Below are positions 22,328 through 30,739 of a stretch of DNA of 64,000 nt, in pieces. How positions within the stretch are numbered: the first letter of the stretch is position 1; the number at the start of each line of letters is the position of its first letter. This stretch comes from JAJKIP01 sp037200685 (GTDB taxonomy: Bacteria > Bacteroidota > Bacteroidia > Chitinophagales > Chitinophagaceae): NCBI GenBank assembly GCA_037200685.1, contig JBBCIG010000006.1, positions 1 to 64,000 on the forward strand, in the 5' to 3' direction. A model generated the notes under the pieces. That model did no database searches. It saw only the letters and a program-made list of their open reading frames with translations, and was not told the DNA's origin. The position numbers and the translations under genes are program-made.

Positions 22328-23794
22328 ATGAATAAAATTCTTTTTTCCCACTCTTATTTCCTTCGCTTTGACCCAAAACAATGGGCGACAGGTCAACCCT
22401 ATGCGCCTATCGGTACTTTATACGCAGCGTCCTTAATGAGGGAGAACGGTTATTCCGTTTCTTTTTTTGATACAATGTTTTCAAATAGTTCCCTGGATAT
22501 TGTAAAGGAGCTGGAAACGCATCCTGATTTTTTTGTACTCTACGATGATGGCTTCAATTACCTCACCAAGATGTGCCTGACCAATATGCGTGAAGCTGCC
22601 TTTGAAATGATACAGTTTGCGAAACGGCAAGGATGTACCGTTATCATTTCAAGCTCTGATGCAACGGATCATTTTGAAAAGTATTTAGAAAAGGGCGCCG
22701 ATTACATAATACTTGGTGAAGCGGAAATAACATTGCTGGAATTAGTGAATGCAATTAAATCAGGTAAACAAGATATTTTATCAATACCGGGGCTTGCGTT
22801 TAAGCACAATGACTGTGTGATTAAAACGGTTAAGAGAAATGTATTAAAAGAACTGGATAGTTTGCCTTTGCCTGCCTGGGACTTAGTTGATATAAAACCT
22901 TATAGGGAAATGTGGTTAAGGCATCATGGTTATTTTTCATTGAACATAGCTACTACAAGAGGTTGCCCTTTTAAATGTAACTGGTGCGCCAAACCTATAT
23001 ATGGTAACCGTTATAACTCAAGATCGCCGCAGCATGTTATTAAAGAATTAAAAATGCTGGAGGAAATGTTTGGCTTCGATCACATTTGGTTTTGCGACGA
23101 CATTTTTGGTTTAACCCCGGGTTGGGTGAATACGTTTGCGGATTTTATTAAGCAGGAGAAATTATCATTTAAATTTAAGATACAGGCGAGGGTCGATCTT
23201 CTATTGCAGGAAAATTATATTAAAGATCTCGCAAGAGCGGGTTGTGATAATATATGGATGGGTGCAGAAAGCGGATCACAAAAGATACTCGATGCGATGG
23301 ACAAAGGAACAACGATTGAACAGATCTATCAATCTTCGGCATTGATAAGAAAGCACGGCATGAAACCATCTTTTTTTGTTCAATTCGGCTATCCAGGCGA
23401 AACAAAGGAAGATATAAGGAAAACGATCGGTATGATTAATGAACTATTACCGCATGAAATTGGCATTTCAGTTTCCTATCCGCTGCCCGGTACGTTATTC
23501 TTTGAAAAAGTAAAAGCCGACCTGAAAGAGAAAACGAACTGGACCGATTCGGATGAACTGGCATTGATGTTTCGTAATACTTACCAACCGGCATTTTATA
23601 AACAACTGCACCGTTATGTTCACATGAATTATCGTTCTCACGTTGCCTGGAAGAATTTGAAGCAGGTCTTCCAAAAACCTGCTTCGGTTTCTTCATATAC
23701 ATTAAAGAAAGCGGCCTCCTTACTTTATTATATACCTGCAGGCATGGTAGCTAAGTTGAAACTTCACTCACTTCAAAAAACCGGTATGTCTTGA
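22328..23794 (+). CDS. B12-binding radical SAM enzyme, BchE-like
   Basis: Intact, 488 residues from ATG 22328 (MNKILFSHSYFLRFDPKQWA). The frame is open further upstream, but the added residues look non-coding. The N-terminal B12-binding-like domain contains YAPIGTLYAASLMRENGYSV, DFFVLYDDGFNYLTKM and GADYIILGEAEITLLELVN. The radical SAM core has RGCPFKCNWCAKP (CxxxCxxC) near residue 222. Then come HIWFCDDIFGLTPGW, DNIWMGAESGSQKILDAMDK and SFFVQFGYPGETKEDI, typical of the BchE/P-methyltransferase-like group. The last 60 residues are family-variable. It is followed with a 4-base overlap by a methyltransferase. Likely a cobalamin-dependent methylase or cyclase; substrate unknown. Confidence 0.85.
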   Translation: MNKILFSHSYFLRFDPKQWATGQPYAPIGTLYAASLMRENGYSVSFFDTMFSNSSLDIVKELETHPDFFVLYDDGFNYLTKMCLTNMREAAFEMIQFAKRQGCTVIISSSDATDHFEKYLEKGADYIILGEAEITLLELVNAIKSGKQDILSIPGLAFKHNDCVIKTVKRNVLKELDSLPLPAWDLVDIKPYREMWLRHHGYFSLNIATTRGCPFKCNWCAKPIYGNRYNSRSPQHVIKELKMLEEMFGFDHIWFCDDIFGLTPGWVNTFADFIKQEKLSFKFKIQARVDLLLQENYIKDLARAGCDNIWMGAESGSQKILDAMDKGTTIEQIYQSSALIRKHGMKPSFFVQFGYPGETKEDIRKTIGMINELLPHEIGISVSYPLPGTLFFEKVKADLKEKTNWTDSDELALMFRNTYQPAFYKQLHRYVHMNYRSHVAWKNLKQVFQKPASVSSYTLKKAASLLYYIPAGMVAKLKLHSLQKTGMS

Positions 23795-24615
23795 TTACTG
23801 CAAGCGATAAACTAAATGAAGGACTGGCAGCGATAGCGTTTGATAAACAGGCACCCATTTTTGACGATTTGTATTCTCCCGATCTTATTATTCAGTATAA
23901 ACGGGAAAGGGTGAGGGAACATGTAGAAAGATTTATTCAGCCCGCAAGTTCGATCCTGGAATTAAATGCGGGTACTGGCGAAGATGCTATCTATTTCGCA
24001 AATAAAGGGCATTATGTTCATGCTACAGACATATCCGCCGGAATGCTTGACAAATTAAAGAGAAAGGTAAAAGAACAAAAGGCAGAAGAGAATATTACAA
24101 TCGAAGAATGTTCATTTACCGAATTGATACAACTGAAAAAGAAAGGTCCTTATGATTACCTGTTCTCCAATTTTGCGGGCTTAAATTGCACGAATCAATT
24201 AGAAAAAGTTTTGGCGTCTTTTTCTTTCCTGGTAAAACCCGGCGGTTTTGTTACATTGGTAATGCTGCCAAAATTTTGCCTCTGGGAATTTTTATTACTT
24301 ATAAAAGGAAAATTCAGAACAGCTTTTCGTCGCTTTGCGGGAAAGAAAGGTGCCAGGGCGCATATTGAAGGCGAATATTTCCGTTGCTGGTATTATAACC
24401 CCTCATTTATTAAACGAATTTTGAAAAAGGGTTTTGAAACAATGTCTATTGAAGGTTTGTGTAGCATTGTTCCGCCTTCTTATATGGAGGATTTTGGGTT
24501 AAAGTATCCCGGTCTTTTTCAATTTCTAAAAAAGAAAGAGAATAAATGGAAATCTAAATGGCCGTGGAAAGTAATAGGCGATTACTATATTATTACATTA
24601 AAGAGGAAAACCTGA
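23791..24615 (+). CDS. Class I SAM-dependent methyltransferase
   Basis: Intact, 274 residues. The start is TTG at 23791, overlapping the stop of the radical SAM gene. The Rossmann-like domain shows ILELNAGTGEDAIYFANKGH (motif I, with N in place of the usual G at position 4), VHATDISAGMLDKLKRKVKE (motif II) and FSNFAGLNCTNQLEKVLASF (motif IV). LVKPGGFVTLVMLPK (motif VI) follows. The C-terminal quarter is basic (KKGARAHIEGEY, KKKENKWKSKWPWK), perhaps for a membrane-bound or anionic substrate. It likely works with the adjacent radical SAM enzyme. It converges tail-to-tail with the nucleotidyltransferase gene with no gap. Confidence 0.82.
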   Translation: MITASDKLNEGLAAIAFDKQAPIFDDLYSPDLIIQYKRERVREHVERFIQPASSILELNAGTGEDAIYFANKGHYVHATDISAGMLDKLKRKVKEQKAEENITIEECSFTELIQLKKKGPYDYLFSNFAGLNCTNQLEKVLASFSFLVKPGGFVTLVMLPKFCLWEFLLLIKGKFRTAFRRFAGKKGARAHIEGEYFRCWYYNPSFIKRILKKGFETMSIEGLCSIVPPSYMEDFGLKYPGLFQFLKKKENKWKSKWPWKVIGDYYIITLKRKT

Positions 24616-25584
24616 TCAGGAAAGTTTTAATACTGTTAATTTTTCTTCATAAATAGACAAAACTTTTTCCTGGAAGGCGCCGGGGTTAGAAAAGGCGAAA
24701 TGTTTACCGGTTATCAATCCCATTGTTAATCCTTTTTTATTTCGCAATCCTTTTTCTTCTTTTCTTTTCCAGCGCAGCGAGGTTAGCTGCATCAGGTAAT
24801 TATCAAGCCGGTTGCTTAATTTATTCTCTGCGATCCATTCAATTATTTTTTTTAACCACATTGTTTTTGGGTCTTTTTTCTTTTGTTGTCTTGCATCACA
24901 ACAGGGCAGCCAATCATCCGCCCAGCTATTCGCCTCTAAAAAATCCAGCAAAGTTTGACTGCCATTTACCGGCAAAAGTGTTTTAATTTCCGTTGCCGTA
25001 AAGATGTTTTTATCTTTTATCAGCAGGCATTCTTCGTCTATATAATAATTCATGCAATAAAAATGCTGCTTTCCAAACAGGAAAGTTATTTTCTTAAACA
25101 AATGCATCAGGGTTCTTGCCATCCAAAGCCTGTTCTTTTTGGTAATAATAAAAAAATCTATATCCGCTTTTTCATCAGCGAAATTCTTGGATAACGATCC
25201 TGATATGCCAACTGCTCTTACAAAGGGAAAACCATATAGAAATCTTCCAATTTTTGCGGCTTTTAGTAATAGATGTTGCGCTCTCTTATTTCCCTGCTTT
25301 CTCCGGTGACCAAGTAAGGGGTTGTTTTGTAAAGAATAAAAACTATTATGAAGAAAAATAATTCTATCAGATACCAGTTGCTGTAACAGCGTTTCCAGTT
25401 TATTTTGCGGAATGCTGGTTTCCAGGAACTGCTGTATTTCTTCTTTGATAAGAGGATAATTAAAAATATCAAAATAAGCCAGTGTTTTTAAAATACTGCT
25501 TTTGCCGTAATCAACTACAGACAGCGATTTGGTTTCAATCTTTGTTTGTAATGTCTGAATCATTAATTGATAATTAATAAGCAA
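24616..25584 (-). CDS. Nucleotidyltransferase-fold domain protein
   Basis: Intact, 322 residues on the minus strand, from ATG 25584 or 25563. Near residue 123 it has VGISGSLSKNFADEKADIDF, i.e. the GS-x-x-x-x-D-x-D core of the polymerase-beta superfamily (two Asp of the metal site, D-x-D-F). The N-terminal 100 residues are helical and may be a winged-helix-like part (YFDIFNYPLIKEEIQQFLET). The C-terminal part has KGLTMGLITGKHFAFSNPGA. This is a stand-alone Bacteroidota family often found near surface-glycan genes. It may transfer a nucleotide to a sugar, drug or protein; I cannot tell which. It is not the small MNT antitoxin type. Isolated on its strand within the locus. Confidence 0.7.
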   Translation of the reverse strand: MLINYQLMIQTLQTKIETKSLSVVDYGKSSILKTLAYFDIFNYPLIKEEIQQFLETSIPQNKLETLLQQLVSDRIIFLHNSFYSLQNNPLLGHRRKQGNKRAQHLLLKAAKIGRFLYGFPFVRAVGISGSLSKNFADEKADIDFFIITKKNRLWMARTLMHLFKKITFLFGKQHFYCMNYYIDEECLLIKDKNIFTATEIKTLLPVNGSQTLLDFLEANSWADDWLPCCDARQQKKKDPKTMWLKKIIEWIAENKLSNRLDNYLMQLTSLRWKRKEEKGLRNKKGLTMGLITGKHFAFSNPGAFQEKVLSIYEEKLTVLKLS

Positions 25585-25639
25585 CCTTTCTCTTCCTTTA
25601 GCCGATTAAAATTTCAAAGTTTTACCCGAAACATTAACC

Positions 25640-26368
25640 GTGTTACCATCCAATCTTCATACTGTTCGCCACGGCGCCATTGCATCATCGCCTGTTGAAA
25701 AATTGCCGTCTATTGAACTGAACGTAATTCAATACAGCCTCGTTGCCAGGAGAAAAAAGTATTTCTTTTTTAAAAGGGCCTTTGATATTGTCTTTTCTTT
25801 CATTTTTATAATAACAATATTGAGCTGGTTATTACCGCTTGTCGCATTGTTAATTAAGTTGAATTCACGAGGCCCGGTTTTTTTTATTCAGAAACGGGTA
25901 GGCAAAGAAGGAAAGCTTTTTCCCTGTATAAAATTCCGCACTATGGTAAAGAATGAAGAAGCGGATGAAAAGCCAGCGGAAAAAAATGACGAAAGAATAA
26001 CTTCTCTGGGAAGGGTACTGAGAAGGACCAATATAGACGAACTGCCACAGTTTTTCAATGTGTTACTCGGCGATATGAGCATAGTAGGGCCCCGGCCTCA
26101 TATGGTAACAGATTGTATTCGTTTTTCTTTTGTTATACCTTCTTATTCTATCAGGAATGTCGTTCGCCCTGGTATTACAGGTTGGGCGCAGGTAAAAGGA
26201 TACCACGGGCCGACTACTGGTTATGAAAGTATCAATAGCCGCTATTCCTACGATAAAATGTATGTGGAAAAAGTGAATGCTATTTTAGATACAAGGATTA
26301 TTCTTAAAACATTTGCCGCTGCTATTAATAATATAGGTAATACTGTGTTTTTTAAAATCAATAAGTGA
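25640..26368 (+). CDS. Undecaprenyl-phosphate sugar transferase, WcaJ/ExoY family
   Basis: Intact, 242 residues. A cytosolic N-terminal stretch is followed by one membrane helix (IVFSFIFIITILSWLLPLVA) and the catalytic bacterial sugar-transferase domain. Its motifs are SRGPVFFIQKRVGKEGKLFP, KFRTM, RRTNIDELPQFFNVLLGDMS (the DELPQ catalytic region), VGPRPHM and RPGITGWAQVKGY. The short form, with a single N-terminal helix, resembles ExoY/RfbP-like transferases rather than full WcaJ, which has five helices. It loads the first sugar-1-phosphate onto undecaprenyl phosphate and starts each repeat unit. Placed at the end of the polysaccharide locus, after the nucleotidyltransferase. Confidence 0.88.
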   Translation: MLPSNLHTVRHGAIASSPVEKLPSIELNVIQYSLVARRKKYFFFKRAFDIVFSFIFIITILSWLLPLVALLIKLNSRGPVFFIQKRVGKEGKLFPCIKFRTMVKNEEADEKPAEKNDERITSLGRVLRRTNIDELPQFFNVLLGDMSIVGPRPHMVTDCIRFSFVIPSYSIRNVVRPGITGWAQVKGYHGPTTGYESINSRYSYDKMYVEKVNAILDTRIILKTFAAAINNIGNTVFFKINK

Positions 26369-26369
26369 T

Positions 26370-27686
26370 TCAACTTGTAAGAGCAGTTGCTTCTTTCTCG
26401 GATGCAGCGTAAGCATGTAACTCTTCATTCTTATGCAATGGCCCCATTAAAAAGAGAATGATAAAGACACCGATCAAGGCGATGATGCCATAACCAACGA
26501 ACACATAGTTATAAGCCGCAGTATAATTTACACTCTTAGAAACTTTTGATACAATATTTCCTGTGACTGATTGAAAAACAGCGCCGCCCAAACCCGCGCC
26601 GACACAAGCCAACCCCCAAACAGATGCCGCTGACGTTTTAGGAACTACATCCGCAGGGTAGGCGAGTGAGTTGGCATTATAGGCTGTAAAACCAAAGCCT
26701 GAAATACCAAAAACAATAAGCGCCGTGATGGGAGTGGTGATAATAAGTGGCGCCAACAAAAGCGGTAACCCCATAATTATACCAGCTATGGCAACTGAAA
26801 GTTTCCTTGCTTTTGGAATCGGTACGCCACGTTTAATAATAAACTGTGTAAAATATCCGCCGACGAGATTTCCTATATCTGCTATTACAAAAGGGAAGAT
26901 CGCAAACCAGCCAATCTGTTTTATATTCCAATGATAAACATCCGCCAGGTACCTTCCCATCCAGATGGAAACAAAATACCACACGGGGTCCATGAATATT
27001 TTTGAAAGCGTAAAGGTGAGAACGAAACGTGTTTTCAAAAGTTTTAACGGCGGAATGACCCTTGCTTTAATTTGTTTCGTTGAACTGGCCGGCGTATAAT
27101 AACTAAACCAAAAGACCACCAGCCACAAATAACCAAAAGCAGCTAAAATAACAAAAGTGTATTGCCATCCGTAATGAAGACTGAGGTAAGCTACTAATGG
27201 AGGAACAACAATAGCCCCTAATGCGGCGCCACTATTAAATATTCCCGATGCAGTGGATCGTTCATGCGGCGGAAACCATTCCGCTGTTAACCGTATGGCC
27301 GCAGGCCAGTTGCCTGCTTCACCAATTCCTAAAAGAAATCTGCATATACCGAATTGCAATGGAGTGATGACGAATGCATGTAATAATCCGGCCGTTGTCC
27401 AGAAAGCCATACACAATGAATAGCCCAATCTTGTTCCTAATCTATCAATCACAAATCCTGAAAATGCATTGGAGATCATGTAAGCGATGAAGAAAGCGGT
27501 GCCCAGGTATCCAAATGCCTTAGTTGGTATTAGTTCACGTAACGGCCCATCGGCGCTTAAATAATTAAAAGATAAACGATGGACATAATTCAACACCGTA
27601 GCGAAGAAAGCAAATCCCACCATCACCCATCGCATCCGCGATAGCTTCTCTGAAGGTGAACCAGGAGTGATGGTCATGGCAAACAA
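26370..27686 (-). CDS. MFS transporter, hexuronate/sugar-acid type
   Basis: Intact, 438 residues with twelve predicted membrane helices. The start may be the second Met (27677). It contains RLGTRLGYSLCMAFWTTAGL (MFS loop 2-3) and GIGEAGNWPAAIRLTAEWFP followed by ERSTASGIFNSGAALGAIVV. That is the GEaGnfPaaik-aEWFP pattern of ExuT, GudP and related anion:cation symporters. It should import an anionic sugar acid with protons. It is the last gene of a minus-strand operon that also encodes an enolase-superfamily dehydratase and an AraD1-type protein, which fits uptake of an aldonate or uronate. The ligand is not determined. Confidence 0.85.
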   Translation of the reverse strand: MFAMTITPGSPSEKLSRMRWVMVGFAFFATVLNYVHRLSFNYLSADGPLRELIPTKAFGYLGTAFFIAYMISNAFSGFVIDRLGTRLGYSLCMAFWTTAGLLHAFVITPLQFGICRFLLGIGEAGNWPAAIRLTAEWFPPHERSTASGIFNSGAALGAIVVPPLVAYLSLHYGWQYTFVILAAFGYLWLVVFWFSYYTPASSTKQIKARVIPPLKLLKTRFVLTFTLSKIFMDPVWYFVSIWMGRYLADVYHWNIKQIGWFAIFPFVIADIGNLVGGYFTQFIIKRGVPIPKARKLSVAIAGIIMGLPLLLAPLIITTPITALIVFGISGFGFTAYNANSLAYPADVVPKTSAASVWGLACVGAGLGGAVFQSVTGNIVSKVSKSVNYTAAYNYVFVGYGIIALIGVFIILFLMGPLHKNEELHAYAASEKEATALTS

Positions 27687-27708
27687 TATTTATGAAGAAA
27701 CCGATTTT

Positions 27709-28722
27709 TTAAAATGACTTCACCTTCACCAGCTTGTCTTCTTCCTTTATTATTTTAACGGGATTTTGCAAAGCCCTTCCCATTCCGTTCCATTGCACAC
27801 GCATCAGGTCGCCATCCTGTAATTTTATTCCATTTCCAAAGCTGAAAGCATCAGCGCCATAGAAATGAACATGCGCCTGTAAAGGAATGCGGTGGCCTTT
27901 ATATTTAAATTGATGATGCTCGATATTTTCTAAACTATGCGACATATTCTTTTCACCCGTCTTCACATCGCTTGTCCAAATTGTTTCTTCTTTTCGCATA
28001 ACACTAACCGTACCTTCAAAGGCTTCAAAATCCTTGCTGATTACTAATTCAGGCCCAATAGAACATTGACGTAATTTTGATGGTGCCAGGTACAAATAGT
28101 TTTTCTTTTCCATGATATGATCAGAAAATTCATTGCCCGTGGTAAATCCTATTCGCCAGGGCTGGCCTTCTTCATCGATTAGATACACACCTGCCAATTC
28201 CGGCTCTTCGCCGCCGTCATCTCCGTATGAAGGAACTTCCAGCACTTCGCCATGCGCTTTCAATGTGGAGCCAGTTCCTTTATAAAACCATTCGGGCTGA
28301 ACGCCGATCTTTCCTTTTCCAGGAAAGCCGCCTTCCACGCCCCATTGATATATCTTCATACTATCGGTTAATTTATTTTCTCCCGATGCATGCATTACCT
28401 GCCTGTTCAATGCGCTGTTCTTATGTGTTAATCCTGTTCCTGAAATGATGCAGCCGAAAGAACTGCCGGGATGATCAAATGAAGGCAACAACTTCCATTC
28501 GCTTTGCCCATTATAAATTTCATCGTAACCTAACTTCTCATTAGATAAATTAGATGGTATGAGATTTTCCAGCTTTGTCCTCGTTTGAATAGCTTTTAAG
28601 GCCATGTCGTAAATCGACCGGAAGTCGTTTAAAAGCACCAGCGAAGGTTCATTCACCAGCGCTATTTTTCTGCCGAGCCTTGCATGGGTCAATTGCACCA
28701 AACGCAATTTTTCTTTATCCAT
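27709..28722 (-). CDS. AraD1/GguC family protein (fumarylacetoacetate hydrolase fold)
   Basis: Intact, 337 residues starting MDKEKLRLVQLTHARLGRKI. It shows the features of the AraD1 group: SSFGCIISGTGLTHKNSALN, GEVLEVPSYGDDGGEEPELA (acidic metal-site cluster) and IGFTTGNEFSDHIMEKKNYL, a counterpart of the G-N-D-x-SxR region. RQCSIGPELVI and PLQAHVHFYGADAFSFGNGI follow. Relatives dehydrate 2-dehydro-3-deoxy sugar acids such as 2-keto-3-deoxy-arabinonate, or have unknown roles (GguC). Eleven bases downstream of the enolase-superfamily dehydratase, whose product would be such a 2-keto-3-deoxy acid, so the pair makes chemical sense. Cytosolic. Confidence 0.8.
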   Translation of the reverse strand: MDKEKLRLVQLTHARLGRKIALVNEPSLVLLNDFRSIYDMALKAIQTRTKLENLIPSNLSNEKLGYDEIYNGQSEWKLLPSFDHPGSSFGCIISGTGLTHKNSALNRQVMHASGENKLTDSMKIYQWGVEGGFPGKGKIGVQPEWFYKGTGSTLKAHGEVLEVPSYGDDGGEEPELAGVYLIDEEGQPWRIGFTTGNEFSDHIMEKKNYLYLAPSKLRQCSIGPELVISKDFEAFEGTVSVMRKEETIWTSDVKTGEKNMSHSLENIEHHQFKYKGHRIPLQAHVHFYGADAFSFGNGIKLQDGDLMRVQWNGMGRALQNPVKIIKEEDKLVKVKSF

Positions 28723-28733
28723 AGATAAATTAA

Positions 28734-29903
28734 TTATTCAATGATCGTAAAATGTTCGAGTCCTTTTGTTTTTAATGTAAGGCCTACGCCGGGTCTATGA
28801 TCGTCCAGTTGCAGCTTACCATTTTCTGCTATGGCTTCCCCATCGAAGATATACCAGAACATTTCATTGCCTACTTCAATTTCTGTTTGCGGAAAATATT
28901 CAGCCATCGGTGAAGCAAACGAACTCATCACGACATGCAAGTTGTGCATTTGCCCGCCATGCGGAATCACTTCTACGCCATGTGCCAGCGCCATCGCACA
29001 TATTTTTTGCGCTTCTGTAAATCCACCAACCCTGTTGGTGTCAAATTGAAAAATATCCAAGGCATCCGCCTGCAGCAGATCATGAAAACCATAGCGGGTA
29101 TATTCATGTTCGCCACCGGAAAGCGGGATAGAAGTATTTTTTTTCAACTTGGAAAAATTATGAATTTCATCAGGCAACAATAATTCTTCCGCCCAGCGAA
29201 GGTTATACGGTTCTAATAATTTCAGGAATTGTTTTGCATATGCATAATTAAAACCCATGTAAGCTTCCAGCATAATATTTATATCATCACCCACCGTATC
29301 CCGCACCACCTTTACCATTTCTACATTTTTCTTCATTCCTTTCATTCCTTCGGTAATCGGGTAGCCGCAACGTAATTTCATGCCGGTGAAACCTTCCGCT
29401 TTATAATGTGCGGCTTCGGCTTGTAAGCTATCTAAATCTCTTGTGTACAAACGGCTGTAATACGTTTCGATAAAAGCTTTGGTTCTTCCACCCATCAGTA
29501 TAAACACGGGTTGGTTCATCACTTTTCCTTTGATATCCCATAAAGCGATATCCAGTGCGCTGATCGCAGCGATTACTGCCCCTTTTCTTCCATAAGCGAC
29601 ACTGGAGCGGTACATTTTTTCATACAGGTATTCCGTGTTCAGCGGGTTCTCATTTATCAATAAAGAACCCAGCTTGCTGTCAATTATTTTTTTGGTCACA
29701 TCGGGGCACAAACCTGCATTGCCAATACCGGTATGGCCTTCATCCGTTTCAATCTCTACTACCAGCCAGCTAAAAAAACGAAATGGCGCCTGTGAATCAT
29801 CCTGGAAAGGCAAGAAGCTGAGGGGTGTTGCGAAAATAGTGTCACTTGTTTTTACCGGCCCTTTCCATTGATATAACTTAGTCCTGATCTTTGTTATTTT
29901 CAT
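28734..29903 (-). CDS. Mandelate-racemase/enolase-superfamily sugar-acid dehydratase
   Basis: Intact, 389 residues. The N-terminal capping domain (MKITKIRTKLYQWKGPV, LVVEIETDEGHTGIGNAG) precedes the TIM barrel. GMKLRCGYPITEG supplies the Lys region of strand 2. NIMLEAYMGFNYAYAKQFLK, RWAEELLLPDE and PLSGGEHEYTRYGFHDL give the metal ligands (E, E, E), and VEVIPHGGQMHN carries the catalytic His. The motif order and the E-H-E strand resemble the L-rhamnonate dehydratase subgroup. Predicted reaction: dehydration of an aldonate to its 2-keto-3-deoxy acid. Second in the operon, four bases after the SGNH hydrolase gene. The substrate is inferred from family resemblance only. Confidence 0.82.
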   Translation of the reverse strand: MKITKIRTKLYQWKGPVKTSDTIFATPLSFLPFQDDSQAPFRFFSWLVVEIETDEGHTGIGNAGLCPDVTKKIIDSKLGSLLINENPLNTEYLYEKMYRSSVAYGRKGAVIAAISALDIALWDIKGKVMNQPVFILMGGRTKAFIETYYSRLYTRDLDSLQAEAAHYKAEGFTGMKLRCGYPITEGMKGMKKNVEMVKVVRDTVGDDINIMLEAYMGFNYAYAKQFLKLLEPYNLRWAEELLLPDEIHNFSKLKKNTSIPLSGGEHEYTRYGFHDLLQADALDIFQFDTNRVGGFTEAQKICAMALAHGVEVIPHGGQMHNLHVVMSSFASPMAEYFPQTEIEVGNEMFWYIFDGEAIAENGKLQLDDHRPGVGLTLKTKGLEHFTIIE

Positions 29904-29906
29904 TTT

Positions 29907-30578
29907 TTATGCATTATGCTTTTTACGCCTGTTGATTTTCTTTTTATATTTTAAAAGCTTACGGGAAACAACTTTTGCAATTTCTCCGGCACCATCGGCA
30001 GTAGGATGAATTTTGTCAGGAAACCATTCAGGATGGTTGCTCAATGGTTTATTCAGGTTAATTATTTTCACATGGCCTTTTTTAGCAACAATTTTTACAA
30101 GCTTTACAATTTCATTATTTACAATACTGTCATTGATATTGAAATTAATCCCATAAGCGGGAACAGGGAAGCATACCAATACGAGAGGTTTTGATGGCAA
30201 TGCCTCCAACTCTTTGATCATAGCAATATAATCGTTGACAAATTCGTCTTTGAATTTCCAGTTTTGTGGTTTGGCGTCATTAGTACCCAGTTTAATGATA
30301 GCAACGTCAGGCAAAAACGCTTTTGCATTTGCATAGGCCTTCTCTTTTATATAAGGGTAATCACCATTTGCCAGCAATGTCCGGCCACTAACGCCAAAAT
30401 TTTCAATAGACCAATCACTACCCAATATTTTTTGTAATTGGGAAGGATAGGTTTCTTCTTTCTTCAATCCATGTCCAAACGTAATGCTGTTGCCTATACA
30501 GGCGACTTTAATTTGTGCGGAGACAACAGTAATAAGTAATGTAAAAAAGGCGAGGCTGACTATTTTTTTCATAAGCAA
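29907..30578 (-). CDS. Secreted SGNH/GDSL hydrolase
   Basis: Intact, 223 residues. The best start is the second Met (30572), with a signal peptide MKKIVSLAFFTLLITVVSAQ. All four SGNH blocks are seen: CIGNSITFG (GNS form of block I with the catalytic Ser), GVSGRT (block II Gly), KLGTNDAKP (block III Asn) and DKIHPTADGAGEIA (block V Asp and His). It is likely a periplasmic carbohydrate esterase removing acetyl or similar groups from a plant or microbial glycan. It is the first gene of the four-gene sugar-acid operon (SGNH, dehydratase, AraD1, MFS), so it may free acidic sugars from decorated oligosaccharides. Confidence 0.85.
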   Translation of the reverse strand: MLMKKIVSLAFFTLLITVVSAQIKVACIGNSITFGHGLKKEETYPSQLQKILGSDWSIENFGVSGRTLLANGDYPYIKEKAYANAKAFLPDVAIIKLGTNDAKPQNWKFKDEFVNDYIAMIKELEALPSKPLVLVCFPVPAYGINFNINDSIVNNEIVKLVKIVAKKGHVKIINLNKPLSNHPEWFPDKIHPTADGAGEIAKVVSRKLLKYKKKINRRKKHNA

Positions 30579-30739
30579 GAAGTGGGAATAAAGATGATTT
30601 TATCTTTAAAAATAATACTTTGTAGCTATTTGGTAATAAAGAATTCTTTACCAGTTTCGTAAGAGTATATTTATGGAGTATTTAATAGAACTTTGAAAAT
30701 ACAACTGTTGTACATCACTATGAGACAGTCCATGATAGC

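Noticed and set aside
24616..25584. Toxin-antitoxin (HEPN/MNT) module
   Set aside because: Only one partner is present, the protein is over 300 residues long, and no HEPN gene is adjacent.
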